Part shown: positions 27,250 through 36,755 of the stretch, piece after piece
How the letters are laid out: every line of letters begins with the position of its first letter
Position numbering within the stretch: the first letter of the stretch is position 1
DNA from: Paraglaciecola sp.
GTDB taxonomy: Bacteria > Pseudomonadota > Gammaproteobacteria > Enterobacterales > Alteromonadaceae
Length of the DNA stretch: 47,939 nt
Direction of reading: 5' to 3'
Assembly (NCBI RefSeq): GCF_030730205.1
Contig: NZ_JANQVQ010000140.1
Coordinates: forward strand, 1 to 47,939
Notes under the pieces: generated by a model
Told to the model about the DNA's origin: nothing
Database searches by the model: none
The model's input: only the letters and a program-made list of their open reading frames with translations
Translations under genes and position numbers: made by a program

Positions 27250-28707
27250 TCAGACTCGCTGATGTTTTTTATGGAAAAATACCAATCCAACGAAGCCAAT
27301 TACCGCAACAACGACGCCAATAGGTTTGCCTAATTCACTGGACAAATTAAAGCCAATTGCCGCTGTCATGATGTATGACAGAGTAATAGCCGAGGCGATT
27401 ACCGCAGGAATACTCACAATCCAATGAAAGCTTCCGCGATCAAATACATATTTAGTGGCAAGCCACAACACGCTGGTGGATAACAACATATTTGAAAAAG
27501 CAAAGTAGCGCCAAATAAGCGTAAAATCTAGTTTGGTCATCAGAAAAGCGATGGTCAAAATCGGGATAGACAATAACAAACGGTTACGGATACTTTGTGG
27601 AATATTAAAGGCGTCTACCAAGGTCAAGCGCAGTGAACGAAAGGCGGTATCACCAGATGTAATGGGGAAAACCGCAACGGCTATAATAGCCATAATGCCA
27701 CCAAACAGCCCCAAATAGCTGTTTGCAATATGGTTAACGACCAAGCCCGGCCCACCAATATCTAACATGGCTTTAAGACCCGCATATCCTTCTGGAAACG
27801 CAGCAATACCTGCCAGAGCCCACACACAAGCAACAATACCTTCACACATCATGGCGCCGTAATAGACTGGACGTACGTATTTTTCGTTAGTTAAACAACG
27901 TGCAATGATCGGCGCTTGAGTAGAGTGAAAACCACTGATCGCGCCACAGGTTATTGTGATAAATAACAGCGGCCAAGTGGGCAAACCATCGGGATTTGGC
28001 GCTAAAAAGTCATGGGCGTGCTCGCTTTCAAAATAGGCCCAAAAATCACCAGCAAGGGGAAGATGTGGTGCATCTAACAGTAAGGCTATGGCGATCATAC
28101 TGGTCATAACTATCATCAACAAACCAAAGATTGGATAAAACTTGGTGATGATTTTATCGATGGGTAACAAAGTGGCTAAAAAGTAATAAGCCAAAATCAC
28201 TAAGACCCAAAAGGTATTGTTCGCCAGAATCGTACCTTCAAATGAGTCAAGGTTACTCAGCAGACCCGCCGGACTCATGATAAATACCACGCCGACAAAA
28301 AACAGCAACATCGCGGTAAAAACCAACATTAGTCCTTTGAATACCACGTTGTAATAGTGCCCGGCTATTTCAGGTAAACTTTTTCCATCTTCTTTGATGC
28401 TCATTACACCAGAAAAATAGTCGTGAACGGCTCCACCTAATACATTGCCCAATACAATCCATACTAATGCAACCGGACCATAAAGTGCCCCTAAGATGGG
28501 ACCGAAAATCGGCCCAACTCCGGCAATATTTAAAAACTGAATCAAAAAGGCTCTGACAGGATGAATAGCAACATAATCAACCCCCTCGTTAAAACGTGAT
28601 TGCGGGGTGATAGCATTTGGGTCAATACCCGCCTGTTTTTCAACAAAAGGACTGTAAAATTTATAACCAATGAGCAAAATAGTAATACAGATAAAGAAGA
28701 TGATCAT
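27250..28707 (-). CDS. cstA: CstA-family transporter, short form
   Basis: The 485-residue protein has the CstA signatures near its N-terminus (FNEGVDYVAIHP, FLNIAGVGPIFGPILGALYG, LGGAVHDYFSG) and about 13 membrane segments. CstA proteins take up peptides or pyruvate. E. coli CstA and BtsT are about 700 residues, so this belongs to the shorter branch common in marine bacteria. No two-component regulator and no clear CRP site is seen upstream. The gene is convergent with comM, with 35 bases between them. Confidence 0.88.
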   Translation of the reverse strand: MIIFFICITILLIGYKFYSPFVEKQAGIDPNAITPQSRFNEGVDYVAIHPVRAFLIQFLNIAGVGPIFGPILGALYGPVALVWIVLGNVLGGAVHDYFSGVMSIKEDGKSLPEIAGHYYNVVFKGLMLVFTAMLLFFVGVVFIMSPAGLLSNLDSFEGTILANNTFWVLVILAYYFLATLLPIDKIITKFYPIFGLLMIVMTSMIAIALLLDAPHLPLAGDFWAYFESEHAHDFLAPNPDGLPTWPLLFITITCGAISGFHSTQAPIIARCLTNEKYVRPVYYGAMMCEGIVACVWALAGIAAFPEGYAGLKAMLDIGGPGLVVNHIANSYLGLFGGIMAIIAVAVFPITSGDTAFRSLRLTLVDAFNIPQSIRNRLLLSIPILTIAFLMTKLDFTLIWRYFAFSNMLLSTSVLWLATKYVFDRGSFHWIVSIPAVIASAITLSYIMTAAIGFNLSSELGKPIGVVVAVIGFVGLVFFHKKHQRV

Positions 28708-29303
28708 AATGTTAGGTATCTCTGTGCGTACTTATTTAAACAAGTGTTTAGGATTGTCTTTGATTTACGCCGCTAGATTAACAGAAGCGCTTTGCCAACA
28801 ACAGATAGCAACAAATTTGACTGGCATGCACAATAGTAGTGACTTACAGCCACTTTTTAGGCTTAAGTGTCTTGTCATTATATTAGAGGCTTAACTATCA
28901 GTTTGTTGGGAGAGCCTGTGTTTCATGAAAGCCATTTGTACAAAACCCGCATAATTATCTGTTCAGGCATATTTGTTGCTTTCTAACTATTAGCAGTAGA
29001 AAGTAGATAAAATACTGCATACACACAAGGTCTCTGTATTGGTTGCTTGTTAATGCAAGCAGATAACAAGGGTAACGTTGTGACGATAACTTACAGGGTG
29101 AAATAGCCTAGGAGGGCCAACTTTTGGAGAGTCATGATCAGCACAAAGTCAATGAATGGAAGATGTGCACAACAGTATGTACCCGAGCTAGCCGCTTTAA
29201 AAATATAGATTATTTTTGAATGCCCTTATTTGTATCTAGGGGCGCTTAGTTGTGAGTCACGCTATGTATCATCCCATTTTACTGCACAGCAAGGCCTGTT
29301 GTT
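28708..29303. other. Intergenic region without recognised genes
   Basis: About 600 bases separate cstA from the acetyltransferase remnant. I find no convincing coding frame, RNA gene, repeat or terminator. It should contain the cstA promoter, but no clear -35/-10 pair stands out. The 3' part may hold further unrecognisable remains of the decayed gene that follows. Confidence 0.5.
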
Positions 29304-29563
29304 ATGATCAAGGATGATAGAAAAATCGTGGAGCATAGACCGAAATACCCATACATTGGCGTACAGAAGAGGTACCAATGGCTCTGATGAATGGTGCTTA
29401 TGCCATAGAAACAGTATTTTACTGTGGCGAAGCCGTTCGCTTTCCTCAATATCGCGGTCAGGATTACCAGAAAATAACTGAGATAATCACGAGCTTCGTT
29501 TGGCGAGAGATGGGTAAAACAATTGAAAACCCTAAACTTCTGGCTTACTGGATGAAAACATGA
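29304..29563 (+). pseudogene. Remnant of a GNAT acetyltransferase next to a nitrilase-family gene
   Basis: Two pieces in different frames are seen. The first (from ATG 29304) reads KYPYIGVQKRYQW before a stop. The second, 61 residues from ATG 29378, contains LMNGAYAIETVF, then RFPQYRGQ, which resembles the acetyl-CoA loop of GNAT enzymes. It then jumps to YQKITEIITSFVWREMG...AYWMK, which resembles a GNAT C-terminus. The roughly 50 residues expected between these are missing. From memory of the family, a GNAT gene commonly precedes this amidase type, and the junction with the amidase is still an ATGA overlap. I read this as a decayed, internally deleted gene; it could be a genuine small ORF instead. 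Confidence 0.5.
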
Positions 29564-30441
29564 TCAAAAAAAAATGTAAGGTTGCTGTTGCTCAATATGA
29601 TATTAGCTTTTTTACGCATTTTGACCAATTTACGAGCAAACTGGAAAGTTGGTTTCAACAGGCTTACACCCAAAACGCACAGTTATTAGTGTTCCCAGAG
29701 TATGGCAGTATGGAGCTTGCATCACTCTTTGATGAAACCGTTTATAGTGATTTAAGTCAGCAACTGTATGCGATGCAAGGCCTCTATCAAGCTTATCAAG
29801 CTTGCTATATTGAGTTAGCAAAGCGCTATAACTGCATCGTTCTTGCCAGCAGCTTTCCGGTACTTTTAGCGAATAAAACGTTTCGCAATAGGGCGAATCT
29901 GTTTGGACCGGATGGTTTAATTGGCTATCAAGATAAATTGATGATGACGCGTTTTGAAAATGAGCAATGGATTATTAATCCAGGCGATGAAATTAAAGTG
30001 TTCAGTACTGATATTGGTAAACTCGGAGTCAACATTTGTTATGACTCCGAGTTTCCGTTATATGCGCAACAACAAGTGTCTGCGGGCGCTGACTTACTGT
30101 TAGTACCAAGTTGCACCGACGGATTGGCAGGATTTCATCGAGTACGCATAGGTAGCCAAGCTCGAGCCCTTGAAAACCAATGTTATGTCTTGCATTCGCC
30201 TACTGTTGGCCGGGCAGAGTGGTCTCCTGCCGTTGACTGCAATACTGGCAATGCCAGCATTTATACCCCTGTCGATCGTGGATTTCCTGAAGATGGAATT
30301 TTGCTGCAAATTAAAGATAATTCAGCCCAATGGCTAAACGCTGAGATAGATTTGGCTGAGTTATCCCATATTCGCCAGCAAGGTCAAGTGCTTAACCACC
30401 GAGACTGGAATAAACAACATGCAGCTAAATTGGCCAGTTAA
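29560..30441 (+). CDS. Carbon-nitrogen hydrolase (nitrilase superfamily amidase)
   Basis: The 293-residue protein has the nitrilase-superfamily triad: Glu47 in FPEYGSME, Lys126 in YQDKLMM and Cys160 in NICYDSEFP, so it should be catalytically competent. These enzymes hydrolyse the C-N bond of an amide or carbamoyl compound; the substrate cannot be read from sequence. Its ATG overlaps the stop of the acetyltransferase remnant (ATGA), so it was probably the second gene of a two-gene unit. It ends six bases before a convergent small gene. Confidence 0.9.
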   Translation: MIKKKCKVAVAQYDISFFTHFDQFTSKLESWFQQAYTQNAQLLVFPEYGSMELASLFDETVYSDLSQQLYAMQGLYQAYQACYIELAKRYNCIVLASSFPVLLANKTFRNRANLFGPDGLIGYQDKLMMTRFENEQWIINPGDEIKVFSTDIGKLGVNICYDSEFPLYAQQQVSAGADLLLVPSCTDGLAGFHRVRIGSQARALENQCYVLHSPTVGRAEWSPAVDCNTGNASIYTPVDRGFPEDGILLQIKDNSAQWLNAEIDLAELSHIRQQGQVLNHRDWNKQHAAKLAS

Positions 30442-30447
30442 GCTACA

Positions 30448-30873
30448 TCATTTAGGTAGTGTAGAAGGAAGGCTTTGTAATTCAACTGGATGACGATCCC
30501 AACTTTCATAATCATTAAACCAATAAAATCCGGGGTTTTGCTCTGCTTGTTGTCTGACAACAAATCCCACGCCTTTTCCGGGACCTTTATACAAGAACAC
30601 TTCGCAGGTTTTATGGCTGAGCCGAATAAAATCGATAGACATAAATGCAAAGGGGGATTTTTCAATCATCTTTTTTGACGACTCAATATTAGCCATCAGT
30701 GCATTGCACGTATCGAGTATCTCCACTTTTTGAGGGACAGTAAGACGAGCTAAAATTGCTAAGGCATCTTCATAGGTATTCGTTTTCCAAAAAGAAAAAC
30801 CAGCAAACAACACAATCGGAAAAAGCACGATCCCCACCAAAATAGGCCCTAAGGCTGGCATAGATTTTTTCAT
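30448..30873 (-). CDS. Small membrane-anchored protein of unknown function
   Basis: A lysine-rich start is followed by one strong membrane segment (about residues 8-27, GPILVGIVLFPIVLFAGF), then about 110 soluble residues that should lie in the periplasm. These contain two cysteines and aromatic residues near the end (GFYWFNDYESW). I recognise no family. The ATG at 30873 is chosen over a TTG four codons upstream; neither has a clear ribosome site. It stands alone between the amidase and ilvY. Confidence 0.65.
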   Translation of the reverse strand: MKKSMPALGPILVGIVLFPIVLFAGFSFWKTNTYEDALAILARLTVPQKVEILDTCNALMANIESSKKMIEKSPFAFMSIDFIRLSHKTCEVFLYKGPGKGVGFVVRQQAEQNPGFYWFNDYESWDRHPVELQSLPSTLPK

Positions 30874-31008
30874 GCAAAAAAACAACCCATGTTGGATGAA
30901 GTTAAGCGCTATTTTTGCAAGGCAACAGGATATTAGTCAAAGATTAATGTGCGAAATATAAAAAACGATAAGGGCAGTAAGGCTTAGCGTGTCCAACGTT
31001 GGGGTAAG

Positions 31009-31863
31009 TTAGCAGCTAAATAGGGCCTGTATAGCCGGTTCTGCAGCCCGCTTTTGCAAACAACACAAACCGAGTTTATAAGGTTCAATATCGGGTATCT
31101 CGATGCGGTTTACCTTGTTAGCGACCACTGAATTATCTAAAACCACCTGCGGCACGATCCCCAATCCGCACCCTAGTGCCACCATACTGACTATGGCTTC
31201 ATTGCCTCCCACCGTGGCGTAAACTCTGGGGCGAATCCCTTTTTCAGCAAACCAATGATGCACGATTCGTTTAGTTGGTCCTGATTCAGGCAATATCATC
31301 GAATGTTTGCGCCAATCCACCTGATGCAAGTGCTGTAACAAAGTATCTTTAGGTGCTATCAATACCAGAGGCACATCTTCAAGCGGCAAAAAATGGAGCT
31401 CCACAGGAAAGTCTGGGGTGTAAATCGCAATAGCGGCGTCTGTCTCTTGTTGCATGACCTTGGCAACTGACAATGCAGGATCACCTGTTGATAAGTGAAT
31501 TTCAACTCTGGGGTATTTATGTCTGAAATTATTCACCAGCTTGGGTAGGTGACTATAACTGGCCGTCACCGAACAAAACAAGCTTAGCTCTCCTTGCAAC
31601 AATTGATGATCTTGTTGTAATTCCCACTTTACCTTTTTCCATTCACTAAGGGTTTGTTGACTAAAGTTAAGCAGCTTAAGTCCTGCGGCAGTGATTTTGA
31701 CGCTACGATTATCGCGCACAAATAGCGCCGTTCCACACTCGTCTTCAAGCCGTTGTATGGCTCGACTCAGGGTAGAAGGACTAACAAACAAGGCATCAGA
31801 GGTCTTAGCAAAATGTAAGCTAGTGGCCAGATGTTGAAACAGTTCTAAGCTGCGAATATCCAT
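31009..31863 (-). CDS. ilvY: LysR-type activator IlvY
   Basis: IlvY activates ilvC when acetolactate or acetohydroxybutyrate accumulates. The 284-residue protein has the LysR winged helix-turn-helix at about 15-60 (FAKTSDALFVSPSTLSRAIQRLE) and a substrate-binding domain. It is divergent from ilvC, and the intergenic region carries repeated TTGCAA sites, the same arrangement as in enterobacteria. The identity follows from both sequence type and position. Confidence 0.92.
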   Translation of the reverse strand: MDIRSLELFQHLATSLHFAKTSDALFVSPSTLSRAIQRLEDECGTALFVRDNRSVKITAAGLKLLNFSQQTLSEWKKVKWELQQDHQLLQGELSLFCSVTASYSHLPKLVNNFRHKYPRVEIHLSTGDPALSVAKVMQQETDAAIAIYTPDFPVELHFLPLEDVPLVLIAPKDTLLQHLHQVDWRKHSMILPESGPTKRIVHHWFAEKGIRPRVYATVGGNEAIVSMVALGCGLGIVPQVVLDNSVVANKVNRIEIPDIEPYKLGLCCLQKRAAEPAIQALFSC

Positions 31864-31874
31864 AAAACCTTTTC

Positions 31875-31904
31875 ATTGCAAATTTTGCAACATGACGTTG
31901 CAAA
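31875..31904. promoter_or_regulatory. Likely IlvY operators between ilvY and ilvC
   Basis: Three copies of the palindrome TTGCAA start at 31876, 31885 and 31898. They begin 12 bases upstream of the ilvY start codon and end about 115 bases before ilvC. The third could also serve as the -35 element of ilvC, with a poor -10 (TATGCC) 18 bases later, as expected for an activator-dependent promoter. IlvY in enterobacteria is known to bind operators in this interval and repress itself. Confidence 0.6.
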
Positions 31905-32017
31905 TATATCATTTTAAACAATATGCCATATTCGCTATTATTCTGCCATCACAAGATCGTCACTGACTTGTACGCAATTAGCGCAAACAGCGCAAAAGAA
32001 TTTAAAGGGTTTATACA

Positions 32018-33493
32018 ATGGCTAATTATTTCAATACATTATCTTTACGTCAGCAACTTGACCAATTAGGTCGTTGCCGTTTTATGCAGCGCGCTGAGTT
32101 TGCAAATGGCTGTGATTTTTTAAAAGGCAAAAAAATTGTTATCGTCGGTTGTGGTGCTCAAGGTTTAAACCAAGGTTTGAACATGCGCGATTCTGGCTTA
32201 GATGTGTCTTATACGCTTCGCCAAGCCGCTATTGACGAAAAACGTGATTCTTTTCAACGCGCCACCAGTAATGGTTTCACGGTAGGCACCTATCAAGAAC
32301 TGATTCCTAGTGCGGATATCGTTTATAACCTGACGCCTGATAAGCAACATTCAAGTGTAGTTGAAGCCATCATGCCTTTAATGAAAAAAGGGTCTACATT
32401 GGGTTATTCGCACGGTTTTAATATTGTTGAAGAAGGCCAAAAAATTCGTAGTGACATTACAGTAGTGATGTGTGCACCTAAGTGCCCGGGCACTGAAGTA
32501 CGTGAAGAATATAAACGTGGTTTTGGCGTTCCTACGCTAATTGCGGTACATCCAGAAAATGACCCACAAGGTCAAGGTTGGGATATTGCCAAAGCTCTAG
32601 CGTCTGCAACCGGCGGTGACCGAGCTGGTGTATTAGAGTCGTCTTTTGTTGCCGAAGTAAAATCTGACCTAATGGGTGAGCAAACCATCTTGTGTGGTAT
32701 GCAGCAAGTCGCGGCTATTTTAGGCTACGACCTTATGGTCGATGAAGGTATTGATCCAGCCTACGCGGGTGAACTTATCCAACACGGTTTAGAAACGGTC
32801 ACCGAAGCGTTAAAAATCGGTGGCGTCACTAACATGATGGACAGGTTATCTAATCCTGCCAAGTTAAAAGCCTTTGAATTAGCTGAAGAGTTAAAAGTGC
32901 TACTTGGTCCGCTTTTTGGCAAGCACCAAGACGACATTATCAGCGGCGAATTTTCTCGTACAATGATGGAAGATTGGGCGAATGGCGATGCAAACTTATT
33001 AAAGTGGCGTGAAGAAACCGGCCAAACAGGTTTTGAAAATGCCCCTCAGTTCAATGGCAAAATTGAAGAGCAAGAGTATTTTGACCATGGCGTCTTTTTA
33101 GTCGCGATGATTAAAGCGGGTGTTGAAATGGCATTCGATACGATGGTCGAAGCCGGAATCCTACCAGAGTCAGCTTATTATGAGTCATTGCACGAAACAC
33201 CTTTGATCTCGAATACCATTGCACGTAAGCGTTTATATGAGATGAACGTGGTTATTTCTGATACTGCTGAATATGGTAACTATTTATTTGCAAATGCGGC
33301 CTTACCTATCTTAAAGGAAAAGTTAATGCCCAAAATTGGCACTGAGTTAATTGGCAAAGCCTATGCTGTTGCATCTAACAGCGTGGACAATAAAAAGTTG
33401 GTTGAAGTCAATAAGGCGATTCGTGAGCACGGTGTAGAAACCATCGGTGCTACCTTACGTGGCTATATGACTGATATGAAAGCCATAGTGTAA
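32018..33493 (+). CDS. ilvC: Ketol-acid reductoisomerase (class II)
   Basis: IlvC isomerises and reduces acetolactate and acetohydroxybutyrate with NADPH, the second common step of valine and isoleucine synthesis. At 491 residues it is the long class II form, the same length as E. coli IlvC, with two knotted C-terminal domains. The nucleotide loop is [12 protein letters not shown], and the [17 protein letters not shown] and [12 protein letters not shown] blocks carry metal and substrate ligands. AAAGGG lies eight bases before the ATG. A strong terminator follows. Confidence 0.97.
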   Translation: MANYFNTLSLRQQLDQLGRCRFMQRAEFANGCDFLKGKKIVIVGCGAQGLNQGLNMRDSGLDVSYTLRQAAIDEKRDSFQRATSNGFTVGTYQELIPSADIVYNLTPDKQHSSVVEAIMPLMKKGSTLGYSHGFNIVEEGQKIRSDITVVMCAPKCPGTEVREEYKRGFGVPTLIAVHPENDPQGQGWDIAKALASATGGDRAGVLESSFVAEVKSDLMGEQTILCGMQQVAAILGYDLMVDEGIDPAYAGELIQHGLETVTEALKIGGVTNMMDRLSNPAKLKAFELAEELKVLLGPLFGKHQDDIISGEFSRTMMEDWANGDANLLKWREETGQTGFENAPQFNGKIEEQEYFDHGVFLVAMIKAGVEMAFDTMVEAGILPESAYYESLHETPLISNTIARKRLYEMNVVISDTAEYGNYLFANAALPILKEKLMPKIGTELIGKAYAVASNSVDNKKLVEVNKAIREHGVETIGATLRGYMTDMKAIV

Positions 33494-33542
33494 CCAATTT
33501 GAGACGATTTCTGTCGTAAAGGTGCTTGTTACAAGCCCTCTT

Positions 33543-33571
33543 GCCCAGCCAATTTGGCTGGGCTTTTTTTT
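33543..33571 (+). terminator. Rho-independent terminator of ilvC
   Basis: GCCCAGCC-AATTT-GGCTGGGC forms an 8-bp stem followed by eight Ts, 50 bases after the ilvC stop codon. It isolates ilvC as a single-gene transcript. Confidence 0.9.
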
Positions 33572-33662
33572 GACATTTTGCCTTAGTTGCCCATGTGCGA
33601 CAGTTTTAGGTTACAATTTAGGCTTATTTTAAGTTTGATCGCCGGATTTCACTGGATCAAAT

Positions 33663-33797
33663 ATGGATTTTCGATATTATTTAGCAAGCACAGCGACATC
33701 TGATACCAAAATGCAACGGTTTGAGCAATTATACCAACTAAAAATACCGAGTTCATTGACCTTGCTTGATTGGCGCATAGATTGCTACCGCCCTTAA
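33663..33797 (+). CDS. Possible 44-residue protein, unknown
   Basis: An ATG at 33663 opens 44 codons ending at TAA 33795-33797 (MDFRYYLAST...). It has a weak GGAT upstream, no recognisable family and no predicted membrane segment. It lies between the ilvC terminator and a 110-residue hypothetical gene. It may be a small gene, a truncated end or chance. Confidence 0.25.
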   Translation: MDFRYYLASTATSDTKMQRFEQLYQLKIPSSLTLLDWRIDCYRP

Positions 33798-33834
33798 GGC
33801 CACCACTAGACACCTTCAAAAATATAGGTAAATA

Positions 33835-34167
33835 ATGAAAAAGACACTAGACCGCATATGCCAGTTAGATGACTGGATTTTCGAAGTCAAAATGGTCAGA
33901 GCCCTCAAGGTGCGAAAACATGGCGAACCCTACTCAGCAGTAGCAAATCTCACCGCCAATGGCGAACAAGTTTATATAGATTCTCATTTATCTATTGATA
34001 ATGAAGAGCTCACTAAAGAAGACTTCATGACCATATATCGATTCTGTGAGTTAATGGGCATGAAACATATTAGTTACGATCGTTTTAAAAATGGTACTAA
34101 GACCTCTAAGACGGTAGACATCGTTGAAAATCAAGTTCAAAAACCCACTATTCGGCTAGTAAAATAA
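33835..34167 (+). CDS. Hypothetical cytoplasmic protein, 110 residues
   Basis: The protein is soluble, with no signal or membrane segment. A first half (LDDWIFEVKMVRALKVRKHGEPYSAVANL) reads like a small beta-rich domain, and a second half has an acidic helix (NEELTKEDFMTIYRFCELMGMKH). The last 20 residues are basic and polar. I cannot assign a family. A possible GGTAA precedes the ATG. It stands between the ilvC terminator and the OmpA-like gene facing it. Confidence 0.65.
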   Translation: MKKTLDRICQLDDWIFEVKMVRALKVRKHGEPYSAVANLTANGEQVYIDSHLSIDNEELTKEDFMTIYRFCELMGMKHISYDRFKNGTKTSKTVDIVENQVQKPTIRLVK

Positions 34168-34245
34168 TCAAGTAGCGGACAGTAAAACGGCGCCATGACA
34201 ACCCGCTGAAATACGGTTGACTGCAGCACAGCGCCAAACCCATGA

Positions 34246-34890
34246 TTAACTTTGTAAGGGCATAATCGTCAATTCTACTCGACGATTTTTTTGTCTGCCT
34301 GAGTCCGTATCGTTACTTGCTGCCGGTTGATATTCCCCCATACCTAAGGTCGATACTCGTCTATTATCTACACCATGTTCCGTTAAGTAACCTTTTACGG
34401 CCGATGCCCTGTATTCCGATAGCAACTGATTCTGACTATCACTGCCCACATTATCTGTATGTCCTACCACCTGCAGTGTAGTTTTTTCATACTTATTAAT
34501 TACCAATGCCACATCGTTTAAAACTGGATAAAAACTACTCGAAATATTGGCTTTGCCCGTTTCAAAGGTGATATTTCCTGGCATTAAAAGTTTAAGGTTA
34601 TCTCCGTCTCTCACCACCTCAACACCAGAGTCAGCTAACTCGTCACGAAACTCTTTTTCTTGCTTATCCATGTATTGACCAATCGCTCCACCTGCTATTG
34701 CCCCTACTACTGCGCCCCATGCGTAGCGGCTTTTATCGTTATCACCCGTGCCCTTACCGATCAGAGCACCTACTACTGCACCGATGCCAACGCCCTTTTG
34801 AGTATTCGTTGCGGTGTTTGCACACCCAGTTAAAAGAAAGGCACTGAGTCCAAACGCCATTGCCAACTTTGTATTAACTTGCTTAATCAT
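34246..34890 (-). CDS. OmpA-family outer-membrane lipoprotein with glycine zipper (YiaD-like)
   Basis: A lipoprotein signal ends in lipobox LTGC (Cys23). Residues 33-72 are glycine-zipper repeats (GVGIGAVVGALIG, GAVVGAIAGGAIG) that can insert in or pack at the membrane. The last 110 residues are an OmpA-like peptidoglycan-binding domain with VVGHTDNVG, Asp146 and Arg161 being the likely diaminopimelate contacts. The 214-residue length and order match YiaD-type proteins, which tie the outer membrane to the cell wall. It is convergent with the 110-residue hypothetical gene. Confidence 0.92.
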   Translation of the reverse strand: MIKQVNTKLAMAFGLSAFLLTGCANTATNTQKGVGIGAVVGALIGKGTGDNDKSRYAWGAVVGAIAGGAIGQYMDKQEKEFRDELADSGVEVVRDGDNLKLLMPGNITFETGKANISSSFYPVLNDVALVINKYEKTTLQVVGHTDNVGSDSQNQLLSEYRASAVKGYLTEHGVDNRRVSTLGMGEYQPAASNDTDSGRQKNRRVELTIMPLQS

Positions 34891-35149
34891 GTTTGCTCCT
34901 GATAAAACCGCATTGCTCTTTTATAAAGAACAATATTTATGAAATTAGTATCTGATTAATTAACTGAACCAGAGATGAACATAGCAAGCACTGCACGAAC
35001 TGTTCCAAAACAGATGATTGCAATTTTCCCAGACCAAATTTAGTAAAGGCATAGCTAAATTAGCCGCTTTTAGTAACAATTTTTTAACGTTAATCTTAAT
35101 CTCCAAACGATGATTACAACAACGCGAACGCTCGATTAGGAAATAAAGC

Positions 35150-36721
35150 ATGAAGATGAGAATAACCACGAAAATCAAACAGCTCCTTATATTATCAGCC
35201 TCACTACTGACCTTAAGTGCGACTGCAAAAGAAGACGTTGTCGATATCAGCGTTGATATTACAAAGCCCGGCAGCGAACTAAACAAGAACATTTATGGCC
35301 AATTTATGGAGCATCTTGGCAGAGGAATTTACGAAGGTATCTGGGTAGGTAAAAATTCGTTTATACCCAACAAAGAGGGTTATCGATTAGATGTGTTGCA
35401 GGCGTTAAAAGACTTACAAGTTCCACTGTTGCGTTGGCCAGGGGGATGTTTTGCTGATGAATATCATTGGCAAGATGGCATCGGCCCACGTGAATCAAGA
35501 CCGAAAACAGTGAACAGTAACTGGGGTGGGGTGATTGAAGATAATGCCTTTGGAACTCATGAATTTTTTGCTTTAGCTGAAATGCTTGGCGCAGAAACCT
35601 ATGTAAACGGCAACCTCGGCACTGGTACTGCGCGAGAAATGGCTGAGTGGCTGCATTACATGACATCTGATGCTGATACTACCTTAGTGGCACAAAGACG
35701 CGCTAACGGCCATCCTAAGCCATTTAAAGTTGACTATTTTGCTATCGGCAACGAAGCATGGGGCTGTGGGGGTAATATGACGCCTGACTATTACAGCGAT
35801 CTTTTTAAACAGTATGCTGGCTTTCTGAAGGCTCCAACTGACAATTTTCCGAAAATAATCGCCAGTGGCGGCACTGACACACAAACTATTTGGACAGAAA
35901 CCCTGCTTGAAAAGGTGAAGCCGTCTTGGAGTTTGCGCATGGACGCCATAAGCCACCATTATTATACCTTGCCTACCGGCAAGTGGGACGTCAAAGGCTC
36001 AGCTACCGGTTTTTCTGAGCAAGAGTGGTTTTCAACTTTATATAATACCTTAAAAATTGAAGACTTTATTCAAGCTAATGTCGCCATCATGGACAAATTT
36101 GACCCTGAGAAAAAAATCGGCTTTTATGTGGATGAATGGGGCACATGGTATGACGTAGATAAGGGTACAAATCCAGGTTTTTTATATCAGCAAAATACGC
36201 TTAGAGACGCCGTACTCACCGGTTTGAACATTCATATATTTAATCGATATGCAGACCGAGTACAAATGACGAACATTGCTCAAATGGTAAATGTATTACA
36301 AGCGATGATCTTAACTGATAAAGAAAAAATGGTATTAACGCCGACGTATTACGCTTTCAAAATGCACATTCCCTTTCAAGATGCCGTATCGCTTCCTGTC
36401 AGCTTAAGTGCCACGCCTAGATACCAGTTTGACGATGAGAGCATTCCTGCTCTTAGCGCTTCCGCCGCGAAAGCAAAAGATGGCAATACCTACTTATCAT
36501 TGGTCAATACCAGTGTAAGCAACGAAATGATGCTCAAACTCCAGAATATCAAACAAGCTGAAGGTTGGATGTTAACTGGCGATAAGATGGATACTCACAA
36601 CACCTTTGAGCAACCAAACAACATTGCCCCCACTATGTTCATTGCCGCAGTGTCCGAGGGGAAAACCACCATTACCATACCTGCAAAATCACTCATTGTT
36701 TTAAATCTAGGTAAACTGTAA
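35150..36721 (+). CDS. Alpha-L-arabinofuranosidase (GH51), exported
   Basis: The 523-residue enzyme should release L-arabinose from arabinan, arabinoxylan or arabinogalactan side chains. A signal peptide (ITTKIKQLLILSASLLTLSATA, about residues 5-26) is followed by the (beta/alpha)8 catalytic domain and a C-terminal beta-sandwich. The GH51 acid/base is Glu202 in AIGNEAWGCGG and the nucleophile is Glu329 in FYVDEWGTW. The GGCFADEYHW block lines the active site. An exported GH51 enzyme is less common than a cytoplasmic one. It is a single gene with its own terminator; no transporter or arabinose catabolic gene is adjacent. Confidence 0.95.
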   Translation: MKMRITTKIKQLLILSASLLTLSATAKEDVVDISVDITKPGSELNKNIYGQFMEHLGRGIYEGIWVGKNSFIPNKEGYRLDVLQALKDLQVPLLRWPGGCFADEYHWQDGIGPRESRPKTVNSNWGGVIEDNAFGTHEFFALAEMLGAETYVNGNLGTGTAREMAEWLHYMTSDADTTLVAQRRANGHPKPFKVDYFAIGNEAWGCGGNMTPDYYSDLFKQYAGFLKAPTDNFPKIIASGGTDTQTIWTETLLEKVKPSWSLRMDAISHHYYTLPTGKWDVKGSATGFSEQEWFSTLYNTLKIEDFIQANVAIMDKFDPEKKIGFYVDEWGTWYDVDKGTNPGFLYQQNTLRDAVLTGLNIHIFNRYADRVQMTNIAQMVNVLQAMILTDKEKMVLTPTYYAFKMHIPFQDAVSLPVSLSATPRYQFDDESIPALSASAAKAKDGNTYLSLVNTSVSNEMMLKLQNIKQAEGWMLTGDKMDTHNTFEQPNNIAPTMFIAAVSEGKTTITIPAKSLIVLNLGKL

Positions 36722-36730
36722 TAGCACTCA

Positions 36731-36755
36731 GCCCCTCATCCGAGGGGCTTTATTT
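36731..36755 (+). terminator. Rho-independent terminator of the arabinofuranosidase gene
   Basis: GCCCCTC-ATCC-GAGGGGC is a perfect 7-bp stem followed by TTTATTT, starting nine bases after the stop codon. Its end reaches into the last codons of the convergent exporter gene. Confidence 0.8.

Noticed and set aside
28708-28894. Plus-strand frame opposite the start of cstA
   Set aside because: It begins inside cstA on the opposite strand, has no ribosome site and no family resemblance.
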